From: an uncultured Lachnospiraceae bacterium
GTDB taxonomy: Bacteria; Bacillota; Clostridia; Lachnospirales; Lachnospiraceae
Length of the DNA: 64,000 nucleotides
Reading direction: 5' to 3'
NCBI GenBank assembly: GCA_947629385.1
Contig: CANRDO010000002.1
Span: 62,001-126,000 of the forward strand
Shown here: piece by piece, positions 51,456-61,310 of the stretch
Numbering within the stretch: the stretch's first letter is position 1
Layout: every line of letters begins with the position of its first letter
The notes under the pieces: generated by a model
What the model was told of the DNA's origin: nothing
Database searches by the model: none
Seen by the model: the letters and a program-made list of their open reading frames with translations, nothing else
Made by a program: the position numbers and the translations under genes

Positions 51456-52418
51456 TCACACACCGGCCAGTCTCCGACATGTGTTGATCCAGAGCTCCCA
51501 CTGTATTCTCAGATAATGCGGCAGATTTTTTCCCCGAAACCGTACTTTTTTGTCTCTGCTGCACATGCGGAATCCTTTTCCCAGCCCTGTGACATATTCC
51601 CTCAGAAGTCCCCTGCGGGCAAAAAACACCGTCTTCGCCGCGAATCCTGCAGCCAGAAACGGCAGGTTCAGTATGATCTGCGGCCAGGGCATATTTTTGT
51701 ATACCAGATAAATACTGTTCCGCGAGGAATAGCGTGTCTTGAACTCGTTGTAACCGGGACCGCTCGTGGCGCTTCCCACATGGCGCACGACCGCCTCCGG
51801 AGTATAGTAATTGTAATAGCCGGCGATCCTCGCCCGGTACGCGACGTCGACGTCCTCCAGATACGCGAAATGCGCCTCGTCAAACAGACCGATCTCGTCG
51901 AAAACCTCCCTGCGGTAGATCGCGGCTCCGGCGCAGGCTGAAAAGATCCTGCATCCTGTCTGATATCTGTCCGCCGGCTTTCCCTTCCCGCGCGCAAACG
52001 CCCAGCCAAGCGCGCAGTAATAATCTCCCGCGTTGTCAATCCGGTCCGGATGCTTCATCTTCACCATCTTTGACGCGCAGGAAAAGCACCGCGGCCTCTC
52101 CTGTATCGCGCGCACGAGCGCCGCCACAAAACCGGGCTCGCACACCGTGTCATTGTTCAGCAGGATCACATACGCCGTCTGCACCATCCGTATGCCTTCG
52201 TTTACCGCGGCGCAGAAGCCATGGTTCTTCTCCAGTCTGCGGACGGTCACCTCCGGATAATGCTCCTCCACAAAATCGGCGCTTCCGTCCACAGAGCCGT
52301 TATCGACCAGAATGACCGGAAATCCCTGCAACGTCTGCTCCCTCAGGGAATCCAGGCAGGCTTTCAGGAAACGCATTCCGTTATAGTTTGGTACCACGAC
52401 CGCAACATCTGCCATCAT
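51456..52418 (-). CDS. GT2 glycosyltransferase
   Basis: 320 residues. VVVPNYNGMRFLKACLDSL at the N-terminus, VDNGSVDGS, ILLNNDTVCEPGF (NND motif) and YLEDVDVAYRARIAG (the ED-type motif) belong to GT-A family 2. The C-terminal basic region with a hydrophobic stretch may bind the membrane. It is one of several chain-extending transferases of the surface-polymer operon. MMADV leaves the second Met as an equally good start. Confidence 0.9.
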   Translation of the reverse strand: MMADVAVVVPNYNGMRFLKACLDSLREQTLQGFPVILVDNGSVDGSADFVEEHYPEVTVRRLEKNHGFCAAVNEGIRMVQTAYVILLNNDTVCEPGFVAALVRAIQERPRCFSCASKMVKMKHPDRIDNAGDYYCALGWAFARGKGKPADRYQTGCRIFSACAGAAIYRREVFDEIGLFDEAHFAYLEDVDVAYRARIAGYYNYYTPEAVVRHVGSATSGPGYNEFKTRYSSRNSIYLVYKNMPWPQIILNLPFLAAGFAAKTVFFARRGLLREYVTGLGKGFRMCSRDKKVRFRGKNLPHYLRIQWELWINTCRRLAGV

Positions 52419-52442
52419 GACAGCCCTCTCATCGTCATCATC

Positions 52443-54245
52443 CTACTTCTTCTTCAGCGAATAGTCACAGGTCATCAACGAAAAATTCGGATTGTAATAG
52501 GGATCCCCATCGCTCAGGAATTTCTGCCAGCGCTTCTTCATGAAATCGATCTCACTCTTGAAGCGCAGCTGCTTCTCCGGCGTATCCTCATAGCCGCGAC
52601 TCTTCGACTCGTAATGGTACATTTCCACATTCGGCTCGTAGACGACCAGATATCCCTCCCGTCGCACCCTCAGACAAAAATCTACATCGTTGAAGGCAAC
52701 GGCAAGCTGCTCGTCAAAACCGCCCGCCGCCTTCCAGGCCTTGCGGTCCACCATCATACAGGCCGCGGTCACCGCGCTGAGATCCTGCTGCAGGATCGCC
52801 TTTCGCAGATAGCCGCTTCGCTCGCGCGGCATGCCGACAAACAGCGCGCCGGCTACCCCGCCGATGCCGACGATCACGCCCGCGTGCTGAATCGTATCGT
52901 CCGGGAAATAAAGCCTCGCCCCGGCGATCCCGACGCCGCTGCGCATACATTGTCCGAGCAGAAGCTCCAGCCAGTCCGGCGTGATGACGGTGATATCGTT
53001 GTTCAGACAGACGATATAATCGCCCTTTGCGTGCGCAAAGCCAAAATTGTTGAGGGCGGAATAATTGAAGCCCTCTTTCCAATATAATACCCGAATACCG
53101 TCTTTTCCGTCAATCTCTTTGTAATATGCAAAAGTTTCCGGCTGCACGCTGTTGTTCTCTATGATCAGGATCTCGTAATTGCGGTAGGTGCTTTTCCTGC
53201 GGATGGAGTCCAGGCAATCCCGGAGCGTCTGAACCTCGTCCTTATTCGGGATCACGATCGACACCAGCGGCTTGCCCGGCAGAATATATCTCACGCGGTA
53301 AAAGCCCGGGAACTTCGTGTCCGTCACCTCCGCGTCCTCCCCGCAGCGCCGGATGTGCTCGAGCACCGCCCGCTTCCCGGCGTCGTAAGCATATTTTTTG
53401 CTCAGCGGATTGTCGGCCGTCGAAGCCGCATGCACACGCCAGTGATACAGCACCTTGGGAATGTGCGCGATCTTCTCTGTCTTCTCCACGCAGCGGAACA
53501 GGAACTCATGATCCTGCGCGCCGTCAAACGACTCGTCGAGACCGCCCGCAAGCTCGACCAGCGTGCGTCTCACCACCAGAAGATGGCAGATATAATTGTT
53601 CGCACGCAGCAGATCCGGATTGAAATCCGGCTTCAGGTTCGGCTGGTAACGCTCCCCTGTGCCGCCCCGTATCTTGTCCTCATCGGTATAAATGATGTCC
53701 GCGCCGGAACGCGAGGCCTCTGCGGCCACTTCGTACAGGGCGTCCTCGGCCAGAAGGTCGTCATGGTCAAAAAACGCGATGTATTCGCCGGACACCATCC
53801 GGATGGCCTCGTTCGTATTGCCCGAAAGCCCCAGATTTTTCTCCAGCTTCCGGTAATGTATCCTCTCGTCGTCAAGGTATTCGCCAACGACCGCCGAGGT
53901 CGCGGACGCGTCCTGACTCCCGTCTGTCAGGCACAGCTCCCAGTGAGGGTAGGTCTGCTTTCTGACCGACTCGATCATCTCTCTCAGAAAAGGCTCAGGC
54001 GTGTTGTAGAGAGGTACGACGATACTGATCCGTACCGGGTTCTCCCACTTTCTTCGCCTCTGCGCCTCCAGCTCGGCCTGCGACGGCGCGTTCTGCGCGC
54101 ACCACTGGCTGTAGTCGGCCTCCACCTCCTCCATGCGCTCGGAAAGCCGCACGCGGAATTCCCGGAAGCCGTATTGCTTCAAATAGGAAAGGCCTTTTTT
54201 TACCGTATAGAAATTTAAACTTTTCAGCACCTTTCGGACGTCCAT
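52443..54245 (-). CDS. Dual GT2 glycosyltransferase (two GT-A domains)
   Basis: 600 residues, twice the usual size. After an N-terminal helical extension (about 1-65) come two GT2 domains: the first about 70-290 (ISIVVPLYNTPEPFLREMI, CLTDGSQD, IAFFDHDDLLAEDALYE) and the second about 325-560 (VSIVIPNKDEVQTLRDCLDS, IIENNSVQPE, YIVCLNNDITV, FNDVDFCLR). Such double transferases often add a disaccharide or alternate linkages to a glycan. The product sugar is unknown. It belongs to the operon starting at the aminotransferase gene. Confidence 0.9.
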   Translation of the reverse strand: MDVRKVLKSLNFYTVKKGLSYLKQYGFREFRVRLSERMEEVEADYSQWCAQNAPSQAELEAQRRRKWENPVRISIVVPLYNTPEPFLREMIESVRKQTYPHWELCLTDGSQDASATSAVVGEYLDDERIHYRKLEKNLGLSGNTNEAIRMVSGEYIAFFDHDDLLAEDALYEVAAEASRSGADIIYTDEDKIRGGTGERYQPNLKPDFNPDLLRANNYICHLLVVRRTLVELAGGLDESFDGAQDHEFLFRCVEKTEKIAHIPKVLYHWRVHAASTADNPLSKKYAYDAGKRAVLEHIRRCGEDAEVTDTKFPGFYRVRYILPGKPLVSIVIPNKDEVQTLRDCLDSIRRKSTYRNYEILIIENNSVQPETFAYYKEIDGKDGIRVLYWKEGFNYSALNNFGFAHAKGDYIVCLNNDITVITPDWLELLLGQCMRSGVGIAGARLYFPDDTIQHAGVIVGIGGVAGALFVGMPRERSGYLRKAILQQDLSAVTAACMMVDRKAWKAAGGFDEQLAVAFNDVDFCLRVRREGYLVVYEPNVEMYHYESKSRGYEDTPEKQLRFKSEIDFMKKRWQKFLSDGDPYYNPNFSLMTCDYSLKKK

Positions 54246-54264
54246 GTAGTCCTCCCCGGAAGCT

Positions 54265-55395
54265 TTACGCCTTGAAAAACGTATGGATCGCTTCCACCAC
54301 TCTCTCGCGGTCCTCCTTTTTCAGACCGTAGAACATCGGAAGGCGAAGCAGACGCTCGCTTTCCTTCGTGGTATACCGGTCCTCTCCGTGAAAACGGCCG
54401 AACTGTCTCCCGGCCGGCGCGGAGTGCAGCGGTACATAGTGAAATACCGTGTGGATCTGTCGCTCGTGCAGATAATCGATCAGAGCAGCGCGCGTCGACT
54501 CATCCCTGAGCTTGATGTAATACATATGCGCGTTGTGCTTCGCGTATTCCGGCACAAACGGCCGCTCCAGATACTCCTTGTCCGCCAGGTCCTTCAGGCT
54601 CTCGTGGTAAAATTCGTACGTGGCCATCCGGTCCGCGTTGATCCGGTCGGCGCTCTCAAACTGCGCCCACAGATACGCCGCGTTCATGTCGCTCGGCAGA
54701 TAGGACGAGCCGTAGCTGACCCAGGTATATTTGTCGATCTGTCCGCGGAAGAATTTGCTCCGGTTCGTGCCCTTCTCCCGAAGGATCTCCGCCTCCTCGA
54801 TCTTATCGTCTCTGTTGAATACAACCGCTCCGCCTTCTCCCATCGAGAAATTCTTGGTCTCGTGAAAGCTGTAGCAGCCAAAATCCCCGATCGTGCCGAG
54901 CGCCCGCCCCTTATAGTAAGCGTCCACGCCCTGCGCCGCATCCTCCACGACCTGCAGGCTGTGCCGCTTCGCGATATCCATGATCTCATCCATCGCGCAG
55001 GAGACGCCTGCATAGTGCACCGGCGCGATCACCTTCGTGCGCTCCGTGACAGCGTCCTCGATCAGCTTCTCGTCAATGTTCATCGTGTCCGGACGGACGT
55101 CCACGAACACAAGCGTCGCGCCGCACTGCACAAAAGCGTCCGCAGTCGAGCAGAACGTATACGACGGAAGGATCACCTCGTCTCCCGGCCCGATCCCGGT
55201 CAGACGCGCCGCCATCTCAAGACCGTGTGTGCATGAGGTCGTCAGCAGCACATGACTTACCTGAAAGCGCTTCGACATCCACTCGGAGCATTGTCTTGTA
55301 AACTTGCCGTCGCCGCTGATCTTCCCCGCGTCGACAGCCTGTTTCATATATTCGAATTCTTTCCCCGTGAAAGGGGGCACGTTAAAGTCCAGCAT
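54265..55395 (-). CDS. wecE: Nucleotide-sugar aminotransferase, dTDP-4-amino-4,6-dideoxygalactose transaminase (WecE/RffA-like)
   Basis: 376 residues from the ATG at 55395 (GGAG upstream). The DegT/DnrJ/EryC1 fold shows TTSCTHGLEMAARL, EVILPSYTFCSTADAF, VEDAAQGVDAYYKGR and the PLP-lysine in SFHETKNFSMGEGGAV. HETKN is typical of WecE. It converts dTDP-4-keto-6-deoxyglucose to the 4-amino sugar, a precursor of surface polymers. It is the first gene of the operon, with a consensus promoter at 55441-55469. The downstream TDP-sugar genes are not in the window. Confidence 0.88.
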   Translation of the reverse strand: MLDFNVPPFTGKEFEYMKQAVDAGKISGDGKFTRQCSEWMSKRFQVSHVLLTTSCTHGLEMAARLTGIGPGDEVILPSYTFCSTADAFVQCGATLVFVDVRPDTMNIDEKLIEDAVTERTKVIAPVHYAGVSCAMDEIMDIAKRHSLQVVEDAAQGVDAYYKGRALGTIGDFGCYSFHETKNFSMGEGGAVVFNRDDKIEEAEILREKGTNRSKFFRGQIDKYTWVSYGSSYLPSDMNAAYLWAQFESADRINADRMATYEFYHESLKDLADKEYLERPFVPEYAKHNAHMYYIKLRDESTRAALIDYLHERQIHTVFHYVPLHSAPAGRQFGRFHGEDRYTTKESERLLRLPMFYGLKKEDRERVVEAIHTFFKA

Positions 55396-55440
55396 TTTGC
55401 TCTCCGTAATATGGTAAGTAAACATAAATCGACATTTACA

Positions 55441-55469
55441 ATAATAGTAAAAGAACGCTTTTCTGTCAA
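55441..55469 (-). promoter_or_regulatory. Promoter of the aminotransferase / surface-polymer operon
   Basis: TTGACA (55469-55464), 17 bases, TATTAT (55446-55441), 46 bases before the ATG at 55395. It is divergent from the plus-strand YfhO-like gene, for which only an extended TGCTAAAAT -10 (55592-55600) is visible. Confidence 0.7.
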
Positions 55470-55633
55470 GTCTGCGTTACTGCTTACTTCACGGGCGACA
55501 ATAAACCTGAATCACTTTCTTACGGCCTCAGCAGCAAGTGCTTCGGCCTGTCCTGAACAGTAACATAAACCTTTTCTTTCCCGGCATTCCATGCTAAAAT
55601 AGATGCATCTTTCAGAATTCCAAAGGAGATTCC

Positions 55634-58486
55634 ATGCTGCAGATAAAAGGTTTTGTTCATTCTCATAAGCTCCGCTCCCTGCTGATCCTGTGGGGAGCGA
55701 TCGCGGTCAGCGTCCTCATCATCTTCTTTCCGTTCCTCTTCGGGAACCGTCTCGTCGTCTGGAACGATGCCGGCTCGGACACCCGGCAGCAGTATCTGAT
55801 GCAGTACGCCACGATCGCGAACCATCTGCGAAACAGCAATTTTTCCCTCTGGGATATGAACCTCGGCTTCGGGACAAGCCTGTTCGCCCTGAATCTGTTC
55901 CATCTTTTTCTGATGCCGGTCTATGCGGGAGGAGCCTTGCTGGGCGTCGGGCATATCCCCACCCTGCTTCTCTATATGATGCTTGTGCAGTTCTTTCTGG
56001 CGGGCACCTTCTGCTACCTTTTTTTAGACTGCTTTTCCCTGTCCGAGTCAGGCAAGGTGATCGCCTCTTACATCTATACGTTCTGCGGCTATCTCCTCGT
56101 CTGGGGGCAGCATTATCATTTCGGCGCTTTCGTCGTATTTCTGCCGCTCCTGCTGTGCCTGATCGAGCGCGCGATGCAGAAGCGCCGTTTCAGCCCTGCC
56201 GTGCCGCTTCTCGTGGCGGTCGTCGTCTGCGGCAGCACCTACATGTCCTACATGTCGTTTTTGCTGGCGGGCGCATATATCCTGTACCGTTCGATCCTCG
56301 AGGACGGCACGCCGGCACGCCGTATTCGCCTGTTCCTGACGCGCTGCGGGGAGATCCTGCTCGGACTCGGGATCGGCGCCGTCGTCTTCCTTCCCTCGGC
56401 CCGCTTTCTCATGAACGTGAGCTCGCGCATGGACTCGGGCAGACCTCTGGGAGAACGGCTCCTGCAATACTGTTCGCTGTTCCCGGCCGATTTCTACCGG
56501 ACCGCTTTTCTGCGCTTTTTCTCGACCACCTTCGAAGGGATCGCGCAGTATGACGGCTACTCCAATTTCTACGAAGCTCCGGTGCTGTTCTTCTCCGTGC
56601 TGTTCGTGATCCTGCTGCCGCAGTACATCGTCTCGATCCACCGGCAGAAGGCATCCCGGAAAGCCAGAATACTGCAGTACCTCGCCGTCCTTTTCATCGT
56701 GTTCTGCATGTTCGTCCGCCTGGGCTCGGCAGCGTTCAACGCGTTCGCCTACCCCTTCTCCCGGCATTCGTTCATCTGTATGCCGCTGTTCGCCCTTGTC
56801 ACCGCGCGGACGCTCGACGAGATCTGTATCCGCCGCCGGCTGAGCATTCCTGCGCTTGCCCTTTCGGCTGCGCTTCTGGTCTGCATGTGCTGCCTGGCGC
56901 TTCCCGGACTCTCCGCCGCGGAGCCGTACGGCCATGATATCGCGGCCGACGTGATCGCCACGGGAATCCTCGGGGCGCTGATGATCGCGCTGCTCGTACT
57001 GCTCGCGCAGAAAGGACGAAGCTTAAAGAAAAAAGACGATCGTCTCCGCCGCGCTGCCGCCGTCTTGCTTTTCCTGTGCGTCATGGCGAACGTCACCGGA
57101 GAAGGCTGGCTCTGCTACAACGCACGGGACATGCTTACCACCGACGACGCGGATTACTGGGGGCCTCTGTATGATCCCGACGTAGACGCCGCGCTCGCCT
57201 ACCTTCGCGAGAACGATCCCGGCTTCAGCCGACTGGAGAAGGACTATTACGCGGGAAGCTATTGTATGGACAGCCTCGCGCAGGGCTATCGCGGCATCAG
57301 CGCCTACAACTCGACGACAAACAGCAACATTGAAGAATTCGTCAATCTCGTGATCCCGAATTTCCCGATCATGGCGCGCTACGAATACACCTTCCGTCAG
57401 ATCGGCTATTACAGCGGCCACAGCACTCTGTTCGGCATCAAGTACCTGCTCTCAAGAAGCTCTGAGCCAGGCCCGGACGGCTTCCGCCAGATCGGACAGT
57501 TCGGGAACCTTTCCCTCTATCAGAATGAAAACGTGTCCTCCTTCGCCCGCTTCTACACAAAGACCGGCGACAGCGCGGTGCTCAAGGACGCATACGGGAA
57601 GGCAGATCTGGAGACGATGCTGCTGGACGTGGCGCTACTCGACATGAATTCCGGCAGGGAAGATTCCGACGCAGCAGATCCTGGCACAACGGATTCTGAT
57701 GCAGGCAGCGCAGAAATGTACCTCAGTCCTGACGAACTGCTCTCGCAGTACGCGCTGGAGGAGATCGCCGCGCTCGATGACATTGTGACAGACGGAGACT
57801 CGGATACGATTTTCCTGTCTCTCGGGCAGAGTGAGGCACAAGCCGAAGATCTGGCTTCAGATCAAAGCATAGGGCAGACAGCAAGCCCAGCTGCAGATCA
57901 GGCTGCAGGCAGGGTAAGTGATCTGTCGGATTATGAACATGTGTATCTTGAGTTTGACATCGAGACTCCGAACGTCTGTGACTTCGCGCTGAACCCCGGC
58001 AGCTCCATGGAATATCTCTTCCGGACAAAGGCCGGAATCGCCTCGCATGTGCAGATGCCGGTGCCTGATTTCTGTGAAAAGATGCAGCTCCACAGCTACA
58101 GCGGCCCCTTCTCCGCGCAGATCAGCCACATCCGTCTGATCGGCTCGAAGGCTTCTCCGGCGGAAGCGCCAAAGGCCGACATCGTCGTCAACGACACGGC
58201 AAACGACTCGCAGCTTACCGGTACTGTCTCATCCGAAGAGAATGGTCTTCTGTTTTTCCCGCTCCCGTACGAGGAAGGCTGGACCGCTGCCGTGGACGGC
58301 GAGGACGCCCCGCTCCTGCGCACGGATCTCGGCTTCATCAGCATTCCCGTGACGGCAGGCGAACACAGCTTCGCGCTTACCTATCATCAACCCTGGATGC
58401 GGGTGGGGTTTTATATCAGTATTTTCTCGGTTATCCTCTGGATAATTCTTGTACTTGTTCAAAAAGGAAAAAGGCGAGGAGTTTAA
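55634..58486 (+). CDS. YfhO-family multi-spanning membrane protein
   Basis: 950 residues. About twelve membrane helices in the first 460 residues, then a large extracytoplasmic domain and a final helix near 925-945 with a basic end. The early motif NRLVVWNDAGSDTRQQYL, the middle GLSAAEPYGHD and the late EEGWTAAVDGEDAPLLRTDLGFISIPV followed by GEHSFALTY are hallmarks of YfhO, a GT-C-like glycosyltransferase family that adds sugars to lipoteichoic or other surface polymers. An inserted Ser/Asp/Ala-rich stretch (about 675-765) is unusual. AAAGGAG precedes the ATG. It is oriented against its neighbours. Confidence 0.9.
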   Translation: MLQIKGFVHSHKLRSLLILWGAIAVSVLIIFFPFLFGNRLVVWNDAGSDTRQQYLMQYATIANHLRNSNFSLWDMNLGFGTSLFALNLFHLFLMPVYAGGALLGVGHIPTLLLYMMLVQFFLAGTFCYLFLDCFSLSESGKVIASYIYTFCGYLLVWGQHYHFGAFVVFLPLLLCLIERAMQKRRFSPAVPLLVAVVVCGSTYMSYMSFLLAGAYILYRSILEDGTPARRIRLFLTRCGEILLGLGIGAVVFLPSARFLMNVSSRMDSGRPLGERLLQYCSLFPADFYRTAFLRFFSTTFEGIAQYDGYSNFYEAPVLFFSVLFVILLPQYIVSIHRQKASRKARILQYLAVLFIVFCMFVRLGSAAFNAFAYPFSRHSFICMPLFALVTARTLDEICIRRRLSIPALALSAALLVCMCCLALPGLSAAEPYGHDIAADVIATGILGALMIALLVLLAQKGRSLKKKDDRLRRAAAVLLFLCVMANVTGEGWLCYNARDMLTTDDADYWGPLYDPDVDAALAYLRENDPGFSRLEKDYYAGSYCMDSLAQGYRGISAYNSTTNSNIEEFVNLVIPNFPIMARYEYTFRQIGYYSGHSTLFGIKYLLSRSSEPGPDGFRQIGQFGNLSLYQNENVSSFARFYTKTGDSAVLKDAYGKADLETMLLDVALLDMNSGREDSDAADPGTTDSDAGSAEMYLSPDELLSQYALEEIAALDDIVTDGDSDTIFLSLGQSEAQAEDLASDQSIGQTASPAADQAAGRVSDLSDYEHVYLEFDIETPNVCDFALNPGSSMEYLFRTKAGIASHVQMPVPDFCEKMQLHSYSGPFSAQISHIRLIGSKASPAEAPKADIVVNDTANDSQLTGTVSSEENGLLFFPLPYEEGWTAAVDGEDAPLLRTDLGFISIPVTAGEHSFALTYHQPWMRVGFYISIFSVILWIILVLVQKGKRRGV

Positions 58487-58500
58487 ATCCTGGCCTTTTT
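58468..58500. terminator. Bidirectional terminator between YfhO and the GT2/GT4 gene
   Basis: AAAAAGGC (58468-58475) pairs with GCCTTTTT (58493-58500), with an inner AGGA/TCCT. The stem overlaps the YfhO stop codon; A- and T-runs serve both strands. Confidence 0.75.
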
Positions 58501-58509
58501 CTTCTGTTT

Positions 58510-61212
58510 TTACTTCTTCTGCAGTACTTTCTTCGCCTGCTTCTTGATCTGCTCCTTGAACGGAATGTTCGCGTCCGCGATCTTCCTAGCGACGCGGTAG
58601 GCAGATGTTCCCTTCACCACCTCGATCGACGATTTTAGCGCCGCGTTCTGCTGCCTGAGGCGGTTCATCTCTGCAATGCCGCCCCTGCCGGCCACGGCCG
58701 GATTCGCGAGCGCGAGCCCCTGGAAGATGAAATCGTAATCCACCTGATCTGCTCCGGCATTTTTCTTTTCATCCGGCAACAGCCCCGCATACAGCGCGCG
58801 GTATTCGCCGCACATTTCCGCGACGCTCTTCAATTTGATCCGCGCGACTGCCGCCTTTTTCTGCACATAGTCCTCCGGATCGTTCTTGATCCGGTGCAGC
58901 AACTCCAGCACTTCCTCCGGCTTCGCGTCAGGCTTCACCAGCCAGCCGCCGCCCGTTTTGCGGATGCGCTCTCCCACCGCGCCGATGTCGGTGCCAAGCA
59001 CCGGAATGCCGTTCATCCATGCCTCGGAGACCGTGTAGCAGAAGGTCTCCGGCCAGACCGGCGGGATGCAGACCACGTCGATCTCATTGTCCGAGAGGAG
59101 CTGCGGCAGCTCCTCTTTTTTGTAGGTGGAACTGAAGAAACAATTGTCCTGACGGATCTCCCCAACGCGCTTGTCGCCGATCACGCCCAGCACAAACCAG
59201 TTGATCTCCGTCTTGTCCAACGGGATCAGGCCCAGAGCCATCAGACTGCCCTTCTGCGGCACCATTCCGCCGAGGAACGCCACATTGAGCCGCCCTTCTT
59301 TTCCGAACCTGCGCCGGTACACGCTCTTCGCGCCCTTGCCGTCCGTGTAGACTTTGCCCGCGTGCTTCACGTAGACGTTGACCTTTACCGGGCCGTCAGA
59401 GAGCACTTCCGAACTGACGCGCAGATTGATCCCGCACATCAGCGCGTCCGGATCCCCGAACGAGTCCACAATGTCCGGTCTCGCCTTCTTGTGCACGAGG
59501 AAGCAGTCCTTCCTGCCGCCCGCGTCCACGAGCTCTACAAAGATCTCCGTCTCCGAGTTCGGCACGCCCTCCAGATAAGCCCAGCCCTCGATGTCGTTCA
59601 GCCCCTGCTCCGCGCTGAGCACCCGATCCAGCCGCACCTTCAGCTTCGGATTTCGCACCGCGCCCTCCGGCGAGGGCACATGGGTCACCTCGCGCTCCAG
59701 CTTGTCCTCGCCGTGCTCGATCACGCGGCAGTTACTCAAATCCGGGAAGTACTGGAGAAAGATATCCTTCGCACTCTCAGACGGAAAGATCAACTCCCGG
59801 CACATGCGCAGCGCCTTCCCGTGCTCTCTGCGCCAAAGCTTCAGGTAATCCTCCTGCGGCACGATCCCCTTCTTCTTCCAAAGGCAGGCCGCGCAGCGCT
59901 CCCTGCGCTCCTCGTCCGTCAGGGACGCATCCTGCGGCGCGCAGAAATTCCCCTCCTCGTCCAACAGAAGGATTGTCGGACAGGCATAGTAATAGTCGTG
60001 CATCGTCGCGATCACCGAAATCCCGAGCTCACGCGCCGCGTCGTAGATCTCCAGCGAGAGATCCTGCGTGTGGTGCACATGGATCAGATCGATGGAAAAC
60101 GCCCGCAGCACCTGATCGCAGATTTTTCGGATCTCTTTGTTATGAAACAGCGGGAACTTCGGCGCCTCCCCGATCTGGAATTTCAGGAGGATCTCCTCCC
60201 GATCCGTGTAGGCCGTCACACACAGCGCGTCGTCGTCCCGCGCCATCACAAACACGTTGTACTCGCCGCGCAGTCCCTCCGTCAGCTCGCGCACATGGAT
60301 CTGCGTACCGCCGATGCTGTTGAACGCGTGCTCCCGGAAATCAAGATGCAGGAAGTACAGCAGGTTCTTTTTCCCGTTGTGCAGCTTCGTGTACAGAATG
60401 ATATTGTCGCGGATCTCCTGATCCGGATTTTCCATGCAGTACAGATGATTCGCCCGCATCTGCTCCGGATAGCGCTCCTCAAGGATCGCCGTGTGCGCGT
60501 CCAGAAGCGCCTGCTTCTCCGCTGTGTCAAACGAGGCCGTCCCTTTGTGGTAGACGAAGGTGTCGTCGCACATCACATGATGGTAGCCCGCCTGCTCCGC
60601 GCGGTTGCAGAAATCGTTCTCCTCTCCGTAGCCGCGCCCGAAGGTCTCCGCGTCGAAGCCTCCGATGTCGTCGATCACGCAACGCTTGATGAACATGCAG
60701 AAGCCCACCGCGACCGTGATCCTGGGGTAACGCCTCAGGCTGCAGCGCTCGATCAGCGCCGCGTACTCGTCGATCGTCAGCCCCTCCGGCAACGCGTTGT
60801 CCTGGCACATCACAGGCACCGAGCAGAGCGTCGCACTGTTGGACAGCGGCGTCACGGTCGCAATGCTCTCGTCACGGTACGCGCAGGCAACGATCTTGTC
60901 CAACCACCCCGCCGTGACGACCGTGTCGGCGTTCAGCAGAAGAACGTCCCGGTTCTGAGTGAGCGCCATGCCCTTGTTCACGTTCCCGGAGAATCCCAGA
61001 TTTTTTTCGTTGTGCAGCACCAGCGTATGCTCGTCCGCGAACGAGTCGAGGTACGGCCGGATGCGTTCGTCCGGACTGCAGTCGTTGATCAGGACCAGTC
61101 TGTGCTTCGCAAGATCCGTATGCTTCTTTATGCTCGGGATGCAGCGCTGCAGATCCTCATATCCATTGTAGACGGGGACGATGATGTCCACCGCGTCGGT
61201 TTTTCTGTTCAT
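58510..61212 (-). CDS. Fused GT2-GT4 glycosyltransferase
   Basis: 900 residues. The N-terminal GT2 domain (about 8-260) has DIIVPVYNGYEDLQRCI, NADTVVTAGW and GYGEENDFCNRAEQAGY. From about 285 a GT4-like (group 1) domain begins (YFLHLDFREHAFNSIGGTQIHVREL, VIATMHDYYYACPT) and ends with FSSTYKKEELPQLLSDNEIDVVCIPP and ETFCYTVSEAWMNGIPV; a beta-rich insert (about 520-640) interrupts it. The C-terminal 70 residues are helical with basic end. It probably performs two sequential additions. The gene lies 99 bases downstream of the methyltransferase gene. Confidence 0.88.
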   Translation of the reverse strand: MNRKTDAVDIIVPVYNGYEDLQRCIPSIKKHTDLAKHRLVLINDCSPDERIRPYLDSFADEHTLVLHNEKNLGFSGNVNKGMALTQNRDVLLLNADTVVTAGWLDKIVACAYRDESIATVTPLSNSATLCSVPVMCQDNALPEGLTIDEYAALIERCSLRRYPRITVAVGFCMFIKRCVIDDIGGFDAETFGRGYGEENDFCNRAEQAGYHHVMCDDTFVYHKGTASFDTAEKQALLDAHTAILEERYPEQMRANHLYCMENPDQEIRDNIILYTKLHNGKKNLLYFLHLDFREHAFNSIGGTQIHVRELTEGLRGEYNVFVMARDDDALCVTAYTDREEILLKFQIGEAPKFPLFHNKEIRKICDQVLRAFSIDLIHVHHTQDLSLEIYDAARELGISVIATMHDYYYACPTILLLDEEGNFCAPQDASLTDEERRERCAACLWKKKGIVPQEDYLKLWRREHGKALRMCRELIFPSESAKDIFLQYFPDLSNCRVIEHGEDKLEREVTHVPSPEGAVRNPKLKVRLDRVLSAEQGLNDIEGWAYLEGVPNSETEIFVELVDAGGRKDCFLVHKKARPDIVDSFGDPDALMCGINLRVSSEVLSDGPVKVNVYVKHAGKVYTDGKGAKSVYRRRFGKEGRLNVAFLGGMVPQKGSLMALGLIPLDKTEINWFVLGVIGDKRVGEIRQDNCFFSSTYKKEELPQLLSDNEIDVVCIPPVWPETFCYTVSEAWMNGIPVLGTDIGAVGERIRKTGGGWLVKPDAKPEEVLELLHRIKNDPEDYVQKKAAVARIKLKSVAEMCGEYRALYAGLLPDEKKNAGADQVDYDFIFQGLALANPAVAGRGGIAEMNRLRQQNAALKSSIEVVKGTSAYRVARKIADANIPFKEQIKKQAKKVLQKK

Positions 61213-61310
61213 GAATTCCCTCCGGCTGCTTTTGCTCAGCCTCTGCCTTTTCGATCAATTCTATCATTTTTCCCTTATGTGCCGTCTATCCCCCTAAATG
61301 TTGACAGATT

